DNA of 64,000 nt from Micromonospora sp. WMMD812 (GTDB lineage: Bacteria > Actinomycetota > Actinomycetes > Mycobacteriales > Micromonosporaceae): assembly GCF_027497215.1 (NCBI RefSeq), contig NZ_CP114904.1, positions 1-64,000 of the forward strand, read 5' to 3'. The notes beneath the pieces are model-generated. The model made no database searches, had not been told where the DNA came from, and saw nothing but the letters and a program-made list of their open reading frames with translations. Positions 43,361 through 52,397 of the stretch are shown piece after piece (position 1 is the stretch's first letter; each line of letters starts with the position of its first letter). Position numbers and translations under genes: made by a program.

Positions 43361-43421
43361 GAAATACCGAGAAGGGCGCGCCGCATCGCGCGGACGTGCG
43401 CCGAAGGAGCTTGGGTTTCCC

Positions 43422-44441
43422 GTGCGGACGAGAGGCACGCTCGCCGTCGCTCTCGCCCTCGTGGCCGGGCTGGCACTGTCGGCCTGCGGGGGCGGGCCGG
43501 CGGCCGGTGGCTCGACGACGCTGAGCATCGTCGGTTACGCGGTGCCCGAGGCCGCGAACAAGGCGATCGCCGCGCAGTGGAACAAGACCGACGCCGGCCG
43601 GGGGGTCAGGTTCCAGACCTCGTACGGCGCCTCCGGCGACCAGAGCCGGGCGGTGGTCTCCGGTCTCAAGGCCGACTACGTCCACTTCTCGGTCACCAGC
43701 GACGTGACCCGACTGGTCGACTCCGGCCTGGTCGACGCGAGCTGGGACGACGGCCCCACCAAGGGCATCGTCTCGTCGTCGGTCGTCGTCCTGGCCGTGC
43801 GCAAGGGCAACCCGAAGAACATCCAGGGCTGGGACGATCTGATCAAGCCGGGCATCGGCGTCGTCACGCCCAACCCCGGCTCGTCCGGGGCCGCCCGGTG
43901 GAACGCCCTCGCGGCGTGGGGACACATCGCCGCCAACGGCGGCACCGACGCCCAGGCCGAGGAGTACCTGACCAAGCTCTTCGCGAACGTGGTGGCGCTG
44001 CCCAACAGCGGCCGGGACGCCACCACCGCCTTCCTCGGTGGCACCGGCGACGTCCTGCTCGCCTACGAGAACGAGACGATCCTGGCCCGCCAGAACGGCG
44101 AGGAACTCGACTGGATCCTGCCCGCGACGACCATCCTCATCGAGAATCCGGGCGCGGTGCTCACGAACGCGAACCCGAAGGCGAAGGAGTGGCTCGACTT
44201 CGTCCTCGGCCCGGAGGGCCAGCGGCAGTTCGCCCTCACCGGTTTCCGGCCGATCATCGACGGCGTCGACACCACCGGGGTGAAGGGCGCGATCGACCCC
44301 GACAACCCGTTCCCGGCGCCGCAGAAGCTGCTCACCGTCGAGAAGGACTTCGGTAGCTGGTCCGAGCTGTCCGAGAAGTTCTTCGACGAGAAGGACGGCA
44401 TCGTCACCACGGTCATCGCGGCGTCCGGGAAGGCGAAGTGA
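43422..44441 (+). CDS. sbp: Sulfate ABC transporter substrate-binding lipoprotein
   Basis: The 339-residue protein is a lipoprotein (lipobox LSAC, Cys22) of the sulfate-binding family. Typical segments are QTSYGASGDQSRAVVSGLKA, VTPNPGSSGAARWNALAAWG and LAYENETILARQN. It delivers sulfate or thiosulfate to the CysTWA importer. GTG 43422 is preferred because it gives a normal signal-peptide n-region and GGAG lies 12 nt upstream. ATG 43350, at the predicted transcription start, would add 24 polar residues but could be used as a leaderless start. Its stop overlaps the cysT start (GTGA). Confidence 0.92.
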   Translation: MRTRGTLAVALALVAGLALSACGGGPAAGGSTTLSIVGYAVPEAANKAIAAQWNKTDAGRGVRFQTSYGASGDQSRAVVSGLKADYVHFSVTSDVTRLVDSGLVDASWDDGPTKGIVSSSVVVLAVRKGNPKNIQGWDDLIKPGIGVVTPNPGSSGAARWNALAAWGHIAANGGTDAQAEEYLTKLFANVVALPNSGRDATTAFLGGTGDVLLAYENETILARQNGEELDWILPATTILIENPGAVLTNANPKAKEWLDFVLGPEGQRQFALTGFRPIIDGVDTTGVKGAIDPDNPFPAPQKLLTVEKDFGSWSELSEKFFDEKDGIVTTVIAASGKAK

Positions 44442-45283
44442 CCTCGACGGCACTCGTGGCGGACCGGCCGGCGGACAACCGCCGGGCGGCCCCCGGCCTG
44501 CCACTGGGCCGGGCTTCCGGCCTGGGGCTCGGGGTGGCGATGCTCTGGTTCAGCCTGCTCGTGCTCATCCCGCTGGCCGCCGTGGTCGTGACCGCGTCGC
44601 AGGGCGGCTGGGGCACGTTCTGGGACACGGTGACCAACGAGCAGACCTCGGCCGCGATCCGGCTCACCATCGGCACCGCGTTCCTGGTGACGCTGGTCAA
44701 CATCGTGATGGGCACGCTGATCGCCTGGGTCCTGGTGCGCGACCGGTTCTTCGGTAAGCGGCTGCTGGAGATCCTCATCGACATCCCGTTCGCCCTGCCG
44801 ACGATCGTCGCCGGCCTCGTGCTGCTGTCGCTGTACGGCCCGAACAGCCCGCTCGGGATCGACGTCGCCAACACCCGGGCCGCGGTGTTCCTCGCCTTCC
44901 TGTTCGTGACGCTGCCGTTCATCGTGCGCACCGTGCAGCCCGTGCTGGCCGAGCTCGACCCGGAGGTCGAGGAGGCCGCGGCGTCGCTGGGCGCCAGCCG
45001 GCTCGCCACCCTCCGGCGGATCATCCTGCCGAGCCTCACTCCGGCCATCGCGGCGGGCGCGGCCCTGTCGTTCGCCCGTGGGGTCAGCGAGTACGGCTCG
45101 CTGGTCCTGCTCTCCGGCAACCTGCCCATGCGTACCGAGGTGGCGTCGGTCCGCATCCTCAGCAGCATCGAGAACGACAACTCCGACAGCGCGGCGGCGG
45201 TCGCGGTGGTCCTGCTGGCCATCTCGCTCGCCGTCATCGTCGTGCTCGACGTCCTCCAGCGGAGGGTGATGCGCCGTGGCTGA
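44438..45283 (+). CDS. cysT: Sulfate ABC transporter permease CysT
   Basis: This membrane subunit of the sulfate importer has 281 residues and about six helices starting at AMLWFSLLVLIPLAAVVV. The EAA coupling loop reads EEAAASLGASRLATLRRI, and the conserved ARGVSEYGSLVLLSGN segment is present. GTG 44438 overlaps the sbp stop, and its own stop overlaps cysW by 8 bp. Confidence 0.93.
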   Translation: MTSTALVADRPADNRRAAPGLPLGRASGLGLGVAMLWFSLLVLIPLAAVVVTASQGGWGTFWDTVTNEQTSAAIRLTIGTAFLVTLVNIVMGTLIAWVLVRDRFFGKRLLEILIDIPFALPTIVAGLVLLSLYGPNSPLGIDVANTRAAVFLAFLFVTLPFIVRTVQPVLAELDPEVEEAAASLGASRLATLRRIILPSLTPAIAAGAALSFARGVSEYGSLVLLSGNLPMRTEVASVRILSSIENDNSDSAAAVAVVLLAISLAVIVVLDVLQRRVMRRG

Positions 45284-46109
45284 GCGCGCCACCGCCACCC
45301 ACGCCGGCCGGCGCGGCCCCGGCCGTCATCTGCTGCGCCTCGTGGTCGCCGCCTACCTGTTCCTCCTTGTGGCGTGGCCGCTCTACCTCGTCGGGCGCAA
45401 CGCGTTCGCGGACGGGCTCATCGATCTGAACGCGATCCTCGCCGATCCGGACGTGGTGCACGCGTTGCGGCTCACCGTGGTCATCGCGGTCGTCGCCGTC
45501 GTGATCAACACCGTGTTCGGCGTCGGCGTGGCGATCCTGCTCGTCCGCTATGACTTCCCCGGCAAGCGGCTGCTCAACGCCCTACTCGACATGCCGCTGT
45601 CGGTGTCCCCCATCGTCGTCGGTCTCGCCCTCGCGCTCGTCTACGGCGGCCGCAGCGGCTGGTTCGGGCCGACGCTCGAAGCCGCCGGAGTGCAGATCAT
45701 CTTCGCCGTGCCGGGCATGGTGATGGCGACGGTGTTCGTGGCGTTGCCGCTGGTCATCCGGGAAGTCGTGCCGGTCCTCGAAGAGGTCGGCGACGAGCAG
45801 GAGCAGGCCGCCCGCAGTCTCGGCGCCAACGCCCTACAGACGTTCCGTCGGATCACCCTGCCCTCGATCAAGTGGGGCGTGATCTACGGGGTCGTGCTGA
45901 GCCTCGCCCGCTCGCTGGGCGAGTTCGGGGCCGTCAAGGTCGTGTCCGGCAACGTGCTCGGCCAGACCCGCACCGCCACCCTCGTGGTCGAGGAGAAGTA
46001 CCTGAACTTCGACAAGAGCGGCGCGTACGCGACGGCCTTCCTCCTCGCCCTCGTCGCGGTGGCGAGCATCATCGTCGTGTCCGCCGTCCGGCCGAAGGAA
46101 CCCCGGTGA
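45276..46109 (+). CDS. cysW: Sulfate ABC transporter permease CysW
   Basis: This is the second membrane subunit, 277 residues, with about six helices. Diagnostic segments are [20 protein letters not shown], the EAA loop [20 protein letters not shown] and [20 protein letters not shown]. It overlaps cysT by 8 bp and cysA by 4 bp, so the whole operon is translationally coupled. Confidence 0.93.
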   Translation: MAERATATHAGRRGPGRHLLRLVVAAYLFLLVAWPLYLVGRNAFADGLIDLNAILADPDVVHALRLTVVIAVVAVVINTVFGVGVAILLVRYDFPGKRLLNALLDMPLSVSPIVVGLALALVYGGRSGWFGPTLEAAGVQIIFAVPGMVMATVFVALPLVIREVVPVLEEVGDEQEQAARSLGANALQTFRRITLPSIKWGVIYGVVLSLARSLGEFGAVKVVSGNVLGQTRTATLVVEEKYLNFDKSGAYATAFLLALVAVASIIVVSAVRPKEPR

Positions 46110-47119
46110 GTATCGAGATCGCGAACGTCGGAAAACGTTTCGGGGGATTCGTCGCGCTCGACGACGTGTCGGTGAGCATCCCGTCGGGCCAGCTCACCGC
46201 CCTGCTCGGCCCCTCCGGGGGCGGGAAGTCCACGCTGCTGCGCATCGTCGCCGGGCTCGAACGCGCGGACACCGGGCGGGTCGAGATCGAGGGCGTCGAC
46301 GCCACCAACCTCGCACCGCGGAAACGCAACGTCGGCTTCGTCTTCCAGCACTACGCGGCCTTCAAGCACCTCTCGGTGCGCCGCAACGTCGCCTTCGGGC
46401 TGGAGATCCGCAAACGTGGCAAGGACGAGATCCGCCGACGCGTCGACGAACTGCTCGCCCTGGTGCACCTGGAGCAGTTCGCCGACCGGTTGCCGTCCCA
46501 GCTGTCCGGCGGCCAGCGCCAGCGCATGGCCCTGGCTCGCGCGCTGGCCGTCGAGCCGGCGGTGCTGCTGCTCGACGAGCCGTTCGGCGCCCTCGACGCG
46601 AAGGTCCGCAAGGAGCTGCGCGACTGGCTGCGCCGGCTGCACGACGAGGTGCACGTGACCACCGTCTTCGTCACTCACGACCAGGAGGAGGCGCTGGAGG
46701 TCGCCGACGAGATCGTGGTGATCAACGAGGGTCGGGTGGAGCAGATCGGGTCGCCCGACGAGCTGTACGACAACCCGGCGAACGAGTTCGTCATGCGCTT
46801 CCTCGGCCCGGTGACGCAACTCGGCGACCAGCTGGTCCGGCCACACGACCTGCGGATCCACACCGGCGACGCGGATCCGACCGGCGTTTCCGGGCGGGTC
46901 ACCCGGATCACCCGCGTCGGCTTCGAGATCCGGGTGGACGTCACCACCGCCGCCGACCAGGTCGCCGCCGTGACTCTCACCCGCAACGAGTTTCTCGCCC
47001 TCGGCATCGAGACCGGCGCCGTGGTGCAGGTCCGGGTCGCGCCGAACAGCCCCACCACCACGGTGGCAACGCCCCGGGAACTGCCGTCCACCGCACCCAG
47101 CCTTGCCGGATCGCGCTGA
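46106..47119 (+). CDS. cysA: Sulfate ABC transporter ATP-binding protein
   Basis: This is the ATPase of the sulfate/thiosulfate importer, 337 residues. It has Walker [10 protein letters not shown] (35-43), signature [15 protein letters not shown], Walker [13 protein letters not shown] and the H-loop [15 protein letters not shown]. The C-terminal ~100 residues form the CysA regulatory TOBE-like domain ([15 protein letters not shown]). GTG 46106 overlaps the cysW stop. A strong hairpin follows. Confidence 0.93.
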   Translation: MSIEIANVGKRFGGFVALDDVSVSIPSGQLTALLGPSGGGKSTLLRIVAGLERADTGRVEIEGVDATNLAPRKRNVGFVFQHYAAFKHLSVRRNVAFGLEIRKRGKDEIRRRVDELLALVHLEQFADRLPSQLSGGQRQRMALARALAVEPAVLLLDEPFGALDAKVRKELRDWLRRLHDEVHVTTVFVTHDQEEALEVADEIVVINEGRVEQIGSPDELYDNPANEFVMRFLGPVTQLGDQLVRPHDLRIHTGDADPTGVSGRVTRITRVGFEIRVDVTTAADQVAAVTLTRNEFLALGIETGAVVQVRVAPNSPTTTVATPRELPSTAPSLAGSR

Positions 47120-47126
47120 TCCACCG

Positions 47127-47158
47127 CCGCCCCGGCGCTCGGGGGAGCGCCGGGGCGG
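47127..47158 (+). terminator. Hairpin at the end of the sulfate operon
   Basis: CCGCCCCGGCGCTC and GAGCGCCGGGGCGG pair perfectly over 14 bp around GGGG. It lies 7 bp past the cysA stop and 6 bp before the convergent membrane-protein stop, so it can serve both. Confidence 0.75.
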
Positions 47159-47164
47159 TGGTGC

Positions 47165-48538
47165 TCAGTGATAGCCGAACACCGGGGGGAAGACCAGGAC
47201 CACGATCCAGGCCCAGACGGCGTACACCGGGAGGTAGGCGGTCTGCCAGCGCTCGAGCGCCGCGAATGGTCTCCGTCGGCGGACGAAACCCAGCACGAGC
47301 CACGCCGACCAGGCGAGGTTGGCCAGCAGGATGGCGTTCTCGCCGAGCGCCGCGGCCTTGTTGGGGGTGGTCCCGTACTCGGTGATGCGTCCGGTGATCT
47401 CCACCAGCACCAGCACGTCGATGACCAGTGCGCTGACCACGAGGGCGAGCTGCAGCTTGTCGAACAGGCCGGGCGGGGCCAGCGGATCGCGGGCGGAGAT
47501 CGCGTAGAGCAGCAGACCCAGCACCACGACCAGCAGGAGGTCGAACAGGATCAGCGCCTCCCGTTCGACGTCGATGCCGGCGGTGGTGACACCGAGGGCG
47601 ACGAGGAAGGCGAGCAGCGTCGCGGTGAACAGCGGTGTGAACAGTCGGGTGAGCACCGGGGCGATGTTCTCGACGACGCTCTGCTTGGCCTCGACGAGCC
47701 ACCCGGCCACCACCACCGCGGCGGCGGCGCCGCAGGGGATCAGCCACCGGGAGACGAAGCCCTCCGGGGAGATCCCGATGGCCTCGAAGGTGCCGAACGT
47801 GAACGCGGTCAGCACGCCGCCACCGAGGGCGATGAGGACGTAGTAGACGAACCATTCACCGGTGAAGCGGATGAAGTCCATGCGCCGGCGTGACGAGTGA
47901 AGATCGTCGGCCACGTAGGCCACGCCGACCACGATCCACAGCGCGAGGGGGAGATGGATGCTGGTCACGACCACCGACTGGGAGTCGTCCGCCAGTGGAT
48001 AGACGTTGGCCGCGACGGCGCCCAGCGCGAACAACGCCAGCAGCACCCCGATCAGCGCCCGTCCGGCCCGACGGCGCCAGGCCAGGAAGGCGGCCAGCCA
48101 GGGCAGCGCGAACAGACTGGCGTTGGGACCGTAGAACGCGGCGTCGTGTTCGAGGCTCATCCCGAACAGCTCCGGCACCTTGACCGACGCCGCCGCGCCC
48201 GCCGCGCAGATGATCAGCGCGATCAGGTCACGCCGCGACCGGCTGTCCGTTCCCGGGCTGTCGGTCTCGCCGGTCAGCACCAGTTGCTTCCAGAGCCGTT
48301 CGGAATGCTCTCGGGCGAACTCGCGGGACAGGTCGTTCAGGCTGCCCATGCGCTTGACCGCGACCAGGAACGCCTCGTCGGCGTGGAGGCCGACGGCGAT
48401 GAGCTCGTCGACCGATCCCCGGAGATGGTCCTCGAGCTCGTCGGCGTCGGACTGGCGCAGCTCCGGGCGGCGCTGCACGTGTTGACGCCACTGGGCGAAC
48501 TGCGTCTCCAGCTCGTTCCGACCGTCTGGCGCCGTCAT
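47165..48538 (-). CDS. Multi-pass membrane protein with permease-prefix domain
   Basis: The 457-residue protein opens with a ~75-residue soluble helical domain (LETQFAQWRQHVQRRPELRQ, HADEAFLVAVKRMGSLNDLS). This is the permease-prefix type that PadR-linked actinobacterial membrane proteins carry. About ten hydrophobic helices fill residues 105-455. No transporter signature is recognised. ATG 48538 overlaps the PadR stop by 4 bp, so this protein is co-expressed with the repressor that probably controls it. Confidence 0.75.
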   Translation of the reverse strand: MTAPDGRNELETQFAQWRQHVQRRPELRQSDADELEDHLRGSVDELIAVGLHADEAFLVAVKRMGSLNDLSREFAREHSERLWKQLVLTGETDSPGTDSRSRRDLIALIICAAGAAASVKVPELFGMSLEHDAAFYGPNASLFALPWLAAFLAWRRRAGRALIGVLLALFALGAVAANVYPLADDSQSVVVTSIHLPLALWIVVGVAYVADDLHSSRRRMDFIRFTGEWFVYYVLIALGGGVLTAFTFGTFEAIGISPEGFVSRWLIPCGAAAAVVVAGWLVEAKQSVVENIAPVLTRLFTPLFTATLLAFLVALGVTTAGIDVEREALILFDLLLVVVLGLLLYAISARDPLAPPGLFDKLQLALVVSALVIDVLVLVEITGRITEYGTTPNKAAALGENAILLANLAWSAWLVLGFVRRRRPFAALERWQTAYLPVYAVWAWIVVLVFPPVFGYH

Positions 48539-48909
48539 GCCAGGCCCTCCAGCGGGATCGCCGTCAACGGCCGGAAATCGCCGGAGCCGAGCCAGACCTG
48601 CTTGAGCGCGTCCACGACGGTGTCCCACTGCCGGCGCTGCTCGGCGAGCTCGGCCATGCCGCTGCCGGTGATGCGGTAGTACTTGCGCCGCCGCTCCCCG
48701 GTGGCCGACTGCCAGCTCGACTCCACGTGCCCGAGGCGCTCGAGCCGGTGCAGCAGCGGGTAGAGCAGCCCCTCGGTCCACTCCAGCTCGCCGCCGGACA
48801 GCTCGTTGATCTGCCTGAGGATGGCGTAGCCGTAGCTCTCACCCTCGGCCAGGATGCCCAGCACCATCGGTGTCGCCGAGGCAGCCACGAGATCCTTGGT
48901 GACCCTCAC
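48535..48909 (-). CDS. PadR-family transcriptional regulator
   Basis: The 124-residue protein is a PadR repressor. The winged helix reads PMVLGILAEGESYGYAILRQ, ELEWTEGLLYPLLHRLERLG and GERRRKYYRITGSGMAELAE, followed by a short C-terminal dimerisation helix. GTG 48909 has GGAGGAGG about 6 nt upstream. It heads a two-gene operon and is preceded by a 28-bp near-palindrome that is its likely operator. Confidence 0.92.
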   Translation of the reverse strand: MRVTKDLVAASATPMVLGILAEGESYGYAILRQINELSGGELEWTEGLLYPLLHRLERLGHVESSWQSATGERRRKYYRITGSGMAELAEQRRQWDTVVDALKQVWLGSGDFRPLTAIPLEGLA

Positions 48910-48932
48910 GAGACCTCCTCCCCACCTATACC

Positions 48933-48960
48933 CTAGATCTATGATGCATCGTAGTTCTAG
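48933..48960. promoter_or_regulatory. PadR operator candidate, 28-bp near-palindrome
   Basis: CTAGATCTAT-GATGCATC-GTAGTTCTAG is an inverted repeat with a perfect central GATGCATC and 8 of 10 matching positions in each arm. It starts 24 bp before the PadR GTG and is distinctly AT-rich for this genome. Confidence 0.6.
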
Positions 48961-49149
48961 GTATTGAGCGACACAAGGCGGGTACCGCGACGCCAGCCGC
49001 CGTGCCGACCGGTCCGGCATCACCGGCGTCGGACACCGTCACCCAGCACGGCACCGGTCGATACGACCCTCGATCCCTGCCGGGCGTCCACTGTGGCATC
49101 ATGGCGGGCTCATGTGCGATCTTGGCGCCGGAGCATCCTGGGAGATTGT

Positions 49150-49608
49150 GTGCGTGGACCAGCGCGACGACTGACCATCTCGATCCTTGCCGCCACTGTC
49201 GCGGCGGTGACGTTCGCATCGCCCGCTCGGGCCGCGACGAATCCGTTCACCGCGGCGCAGGCCTGCAACAACGACTTCGGCGGCTCGTGGGCGTACGCCA
49301 GTGACGGCCACCGGTCGATCACCGCGCCGGACGGCACCAAGGTGGGCGACGTCTACCTCATGTACAACAGCGCCACCGCGTACAACTGCGTCGCCACGCT
49401 CAAGCGGGTCGCCGTCGGCTCGACCACCGGCGTCTCCGCCGGGATCCGGGTGGAGGGCGGTTCCTGGGTCTACGACTCCGGAAACTTCAAGTACTACGCC
49501 GCCATCCAACGCTCCGCCCGCGACAAGTGCGTGATGTACAGCGGTGAGGTCCTCTACTTCACCAGCTGGCAGAGCGCCGGCCGGTCCAGCTGGGGCAACT
49601 GCGGCTGA
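49150..49608 (+). CDS. SapA-like secreted spore-associated protein
   Basis: The 152-residue precursor has a signal peptide ending ASPARA (about residue 28). A ~120-residue domain resembling Streptomyces spore-associated protein A follows (ATNPFTAAQACNNDFGG, GDVYLMYNSATAYNCVATLK, YDSGNFKYYA). Four cysteines in the mature part suggest two disulfides. The biochemical role of SapA is unknown; it associates with the spore surface. GTG 49150 has GGGAG 6 nt upstream. Confidence 0.78.
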   Translation: MRGPARRLTISILAATVAAVTFASPARAATNPFTAAQACNNDFGGSWAYASDGHRSITAPDGTKVGDVYLMYNSATAYNCVATLKRVAVGSTTGVSAGIRVEGGSWVYDSGNFKYYAAIQRSARDKCVMYSGEVLYFTSWQSAGRSSWGNCG

Positions 49609-49638
49609 GCCGCGTCTGGCCCGGACTTACCCCCGACG

Positions 49639-49982
49639 GTGGGGGCGGGCCGGGCGGCGGTGGGTGCGGTGATGCAGACCCTCACCCGTAATCCGCTGGC
49701 CGACCCGTACCTGCTCGGGGTCTCGTCCGGAGCGTCACTCGGCGCCGTCGCGACCCTCGTCGTCGGCTTCGGCGGCGGGGTCGCCGCGCTCACCGGCGGC
49801 TCCTTCGCCGGCGCGCTGGCCGCGTTCGCCGTCGTGGTGGCCGTCGCCGGCCGCCGCGCGGCGCTCGCACCGACGACATCTGGTACGCGCACGTCGACCC
49901 GGACCTCGCCACGCGCGTCGCCGGCGAGCATCTTCTGGGTGGACGGCCGGTCAACGACCAGGGACCGAGGAGGCCACGCTGA
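49639..49982 (+). pseudogene. Remnant of a FecCD-type siderophore ABC permease plus a second fragment
   Basis: About 75 residues at 49642-49869 ([20 protein letters not shown] and the following glycine-rich helix) match the conserved centre of FecCD iron-siderophore permeases. The N-terminal and C-terminal thirds are missing. In another frame, 49866-49982 reads [20 protein letters not shown] to a TGA stop, apparently the end of an unrelated or frame-shifted gene. No start codon with a ribosome-binding site precedes the fragment. This looks like a decayed iron-uptake locus. Confidence 0.6.
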
Positions 49983-51414
49983 CGTCACCGGCCTTTCCCC
50001 GCCGCGCTGTCCAGGCGCCGATCGCCAGATCCAGGGCGAGGAAGGCCAGCACGGTCACCCCGAACAGCGGCAGCGCCCACCCGATGGCGAAGACCGCCGG
50101 CACGCCGAGGGCGATGCCCCAGCCCGGTAGCCGCTGCCAGGCGCCTCGGGCGGGTGCCGTGCCCACGAACGCCCGGCGGTCGGTGCGGGTGGGGCGCCGC
50201 TGCCACCACATCCGGTAGCCCCAGACGATGACACACAACAGGCCGACCGCGAGCGCGGCGAGCAGGATCTGGTTGACCGGCCCGAACAGCAGGCCCATGT
50301 GTGCCTGTACGCCGAGGCTGCTCAGCTGCGCCAGCAGCGGCCAGGAGGCGAAGTCGCTGCGCGCGGTCACCGTGCTGGTGGCCGGGTCGACCGCCACGCG
50401 GTCCTTGCGTACCGGCCACACGTTGTCGACCTGTGTCACCGTCCACGCCGACTGCGCGTCGGCGGGAGGCGTGATCTCGACCGGGCCGTGCAGGCCCGCG
50501 TCCCGGGCTATCGCGAGCACGGGATCGGTGAGGGCGGGGTCGACGGGCGTGGCGTCGCCGGCCGCGGTCGGGAAGCCGCCGTGGTGGCCGGTCCCGGTCG
50601 ACGTCGCGGCGGCGCCGGGCAGGACGGCGGACAACTCGGGGCTCCGCGAGTTCAGCGCGTCCAGGCCGGCGCCGAAGTTCTCACCCGCGTAGCGGGACCA
50701 GGTGAGCCCCGTCGCCGACAGGACCAGCAGCCCGACCGCCAACCACAGCCCGGTCGCCGCGTGCCAGCCACGCGTGCGGCGTACCCCGCGACGGGCGGTG
50801 AGGTCAGGGCCGAAGAGTCGGCGCAGCCGGCCGACGCCGGGGCGCTGCCGGCGCCACCACAGAACGATCCCGCCGAGGACCAGGACCCACAACCAGCTCG
50901 CGGCCAGCTCCGAGTAGTGGCGGCCGACCACGCCGAGGTGCAGGTTTCGGTGCAGGTCGTCCAGCCAGGTCGTCACCGGCGTCGACCCGAACCAGGTCGT
51001 CAGCGTCCCTTTCACCTGGGCGGTGAAGGGGTCCACGAAGACGGTGTGCTGCTTCTCGCCCAGCCCCGGAACGTCGAAGACCACTCGCGTGGTCGTGTCC
51101 CCGTCGCCGGGTGCCACGGTCGCCAGTGTGCCGTCCGGGTGAGCCGACCGGGCCGCCGCCACCTGTTCGGCCAACGGGCGCGTCGGCCCGCCGACCTCGT
51201 CAACGAGCAGCTGTTCGCCGTAGATCACCCGGTCCACCTGCGGGGTGACGGTGTACGCCAGCCCGGTCAGCGCCGCGACCACCAGGAACGGGGCGACCAG
51301 GATTCCGGCGTAGAAGTGGATGCGCAGCAGCAGCCCACCCCAGGCCGTGGCCGCGGCGGCCGAGGCCGAGGGCGGGGAAGCCGGGGCGGGTCGTCTGTCG
51401 GTCGTGGCGGTCAT
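49951..51414 (-). CDS. PepSY-associated multi-pass membrane protein
   Basis: The 487-residue protein belongs to the PepSY/TM (iron-regulated membrane protein-like) family. It has a first helix at about 30-55 ([20 protein letters not shown]), an extracytoplasmic PepSY region at ~60-150 and helices around 165-185 and 230-250. A second extracytoplasmic region lies at ~260-375, and three C-terminal helices follow. Relatives sit with siderophore or copper genes and may be haem-linked membrane reductases; this is not proven. ATG 51414 has a weak ribosome-binding site. A GGGAAC-N17-CGACTAC promoter lies 40 bp upstream. Its 3' end overlaps the iron-permease remnant by 32 bp. Confidence 0.82.
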   Translation of the reverse strand: MTATTDRRPAPASPPSASAAAATAWGGLLLRIHFYAGILVAPFLVVAALTGLAYTVTPQVDRVIYGEQLLVDEVGGPTRPLAEQVAAARSAHPDGTLATVAPGDGDTTTRVVFDVPGLGEKQHTVFVDPFTAQVKGTLTTWFGSTPVTTWLDDLHRNLHLGVVGRHYSELAASWLWVLVLGGIVLWWRRQRPGVGRLRRLFGPDLTARRGVRRTRGWHAATGLWLAVGLLVLSATGLTWSRYAGENFGAGLDALNSRSPELSAVLPGAAATSTGTGHHGGFPTAAGDATPVDPALTDPVLAIARDAGLHGPVEITPPADAQSAWTVTQVDNVWPVRKDRVAVDPATSTVTARSDFASWPLLAQLSSLGVQAHMGLLFGPVNQILLAALAVGLLCVIVWGYRMWWQRRPTRTDRRAFVGTAPARGAWQRLPGWGIALGVPAVFAIGWALPLFGVTVLAFLALDLAIGAWTARRGKAGDVSVASSVPGR

Positions 51415-51454
51415 GCGGGCCGTCCGATCTCTCCGGGACAGGGCGTCGGAAGCG

Positions 51455-51484
51455 GTAGTCGGACGATCCGGTCGATCAGTTCCC
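51455..51484 (-). promoter_or_regulatory. Candidate ECF promoter, PepSY gene
   Basis: GGGAAC (51484-51479), a 17-nt spacer and CGACTAC (51461-51455) lie 40 bp before the PepSY ATG at 51414. The -10-like half is identical in 7 of 7 positions to those upstream of the anti-sigma-like gene and the second sigma factor. Confidence 0.65.
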
Positions 51485-51528
51485 GCTCGGTCGCCGCGAT
51501 CTCCGGAAACAACCGTTCGGGGGAGTCC

Positions 51529-51558
51529 GGGAACCAAGCCGGGATCGCGGCCGACTGA
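51529..51558 (+). promoter_or_regulatory. Candidate ECF promoter, ycnI gene
   Basis: GGGAAC (51529-51534), a 17-nt spacer and CGACTGA (51552-51558) lie 56 bp before the ycnI ATG. It is divergent from the PepSY promoter in the same 200-bp intergenic region. Confidence 0.6.
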
Positions 51559-51614
51559 CACACGGTGGCCGGACGGACCGGTTCCACGTGATCCGAGAAG
51601 CGAGGACGACCGTC

Positions 51615-52316
51615 ATGAATCGGTCCCTGCTCGTGCGCCTGGCCGCCATCGCCGCCGGCGCCGCCGCGCTCACCGTCGCGGTCGCCGGCCCGGCGTCCGC
51701 GCACGTCACCGTCAACCCGGGCACCGCCACGGCGGGCGGCTGGACCACGGTCTCGTTCCGGGTACCCAACGAGAAGGACGACGCCGACACCACGAAGGTC
51801 GAGGTGAACCTCCCGACCGCCACCCCGATCGCCTCGGTGTCCCTCAAACCGGTGGCCGGTTGGACCGCCACCACCGAGACGACGAAACTCACCGCGCCGA
51901 TCAAGAACCACGACGGTGAGATCACCGAGGCGGTCAGCAAGATCACCTGGACCGCCGGCTCCGGTGCCGCGATCAAGCCGAAGCAGTTCCAGGAGTTCGA
52001 CGTGTCCCTCGGTCCGCTGCCCGCGGCCGACCAGGTGGTGTTCAAGGCGCTGCAGACCTACTCCGACGGCGACGTCGTCCGCTGGATCGACGAGCCAGCC
52101 CCGGGCCAGGAGCCGGAGCACCCGGCCCCGGTGCTCAAGCTCGCCGCGGCCGACGCCGACACCGCCGCCGCGTCGGCCCAGCCCGTCCCCGCCGCGGCGA
52201 CGTCCGGCGACGACAGCGGCACCGGCGACGGCTACGGAATCGTCGGTATCCTGCTCGGCCTCGCCGGTCTCGTCGCCGGTCTGCTGGGCTACCGCCGCGC
52301 CGGGCAGCCGCGCTGA
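51615..52316 (+). CDS. ycnI: YcnI/DUF1775 copper-binding membrane protein
   Basis: The 233-residue precursor has a signal peptide ending PASA. The mature chain begins HVTVNPGTATAGGWTTVSFR, with the N-terminal histidine that YcnI-type domains use as a Cu(II) ligand. The DUF1775 beta-sandwich spans about 31-170 and includes the tryptophan-containing VVRWIDEP. A linker and a C-terminal membrane helix (GIVGILLGLAGLVAGLLGY) follow. It probably acts as an extracytoplasmic copper chaperone. It shares its control region with the PepSY gene and is convergent with the second SigC-like sigma factor. Confidence 0.87.
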   Translation: MNRSLLVRLAAIAAGAAALTVAVAGPASAHVTVNPGTATAGGWTTVSFRVPNEKDDADTTKVEVNLPTATPIASVSLKPVAGWTATTETTKLTAPIKNHDGEITEAVSKITWTAGSGAAIKPKQFQEFDVSLGPLPAADQVVFKALQTYSDGDVVRWIDEPAPGQEPEHPAPVLKLAAADADTAAASAQPVPAAATSGDDSGTGDGYGIVGILLGLAGLVAGLLGYRRAGQPR

Positions 52317-52329
52317 GCCCGCGCCTCGC

Positions 52330-52360
52330 CGGTGCCGGCCGGGCTGTCCGGCCGGCACCG
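52330..52360. terminator. Bidirectional hairpin between ycnI and the second sigma factor
   Basis: CGGTGCCGGCCGG and CCGGCCGGCACCG pair perfectly over 13 bp around GCTGT, between stops at 52316 and 52398. Confidence 0.75.
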
Positions 52361-52397
52361 CAGGTCCCCGGGTCCCGCTGGTCGCGACGGTGCGATC

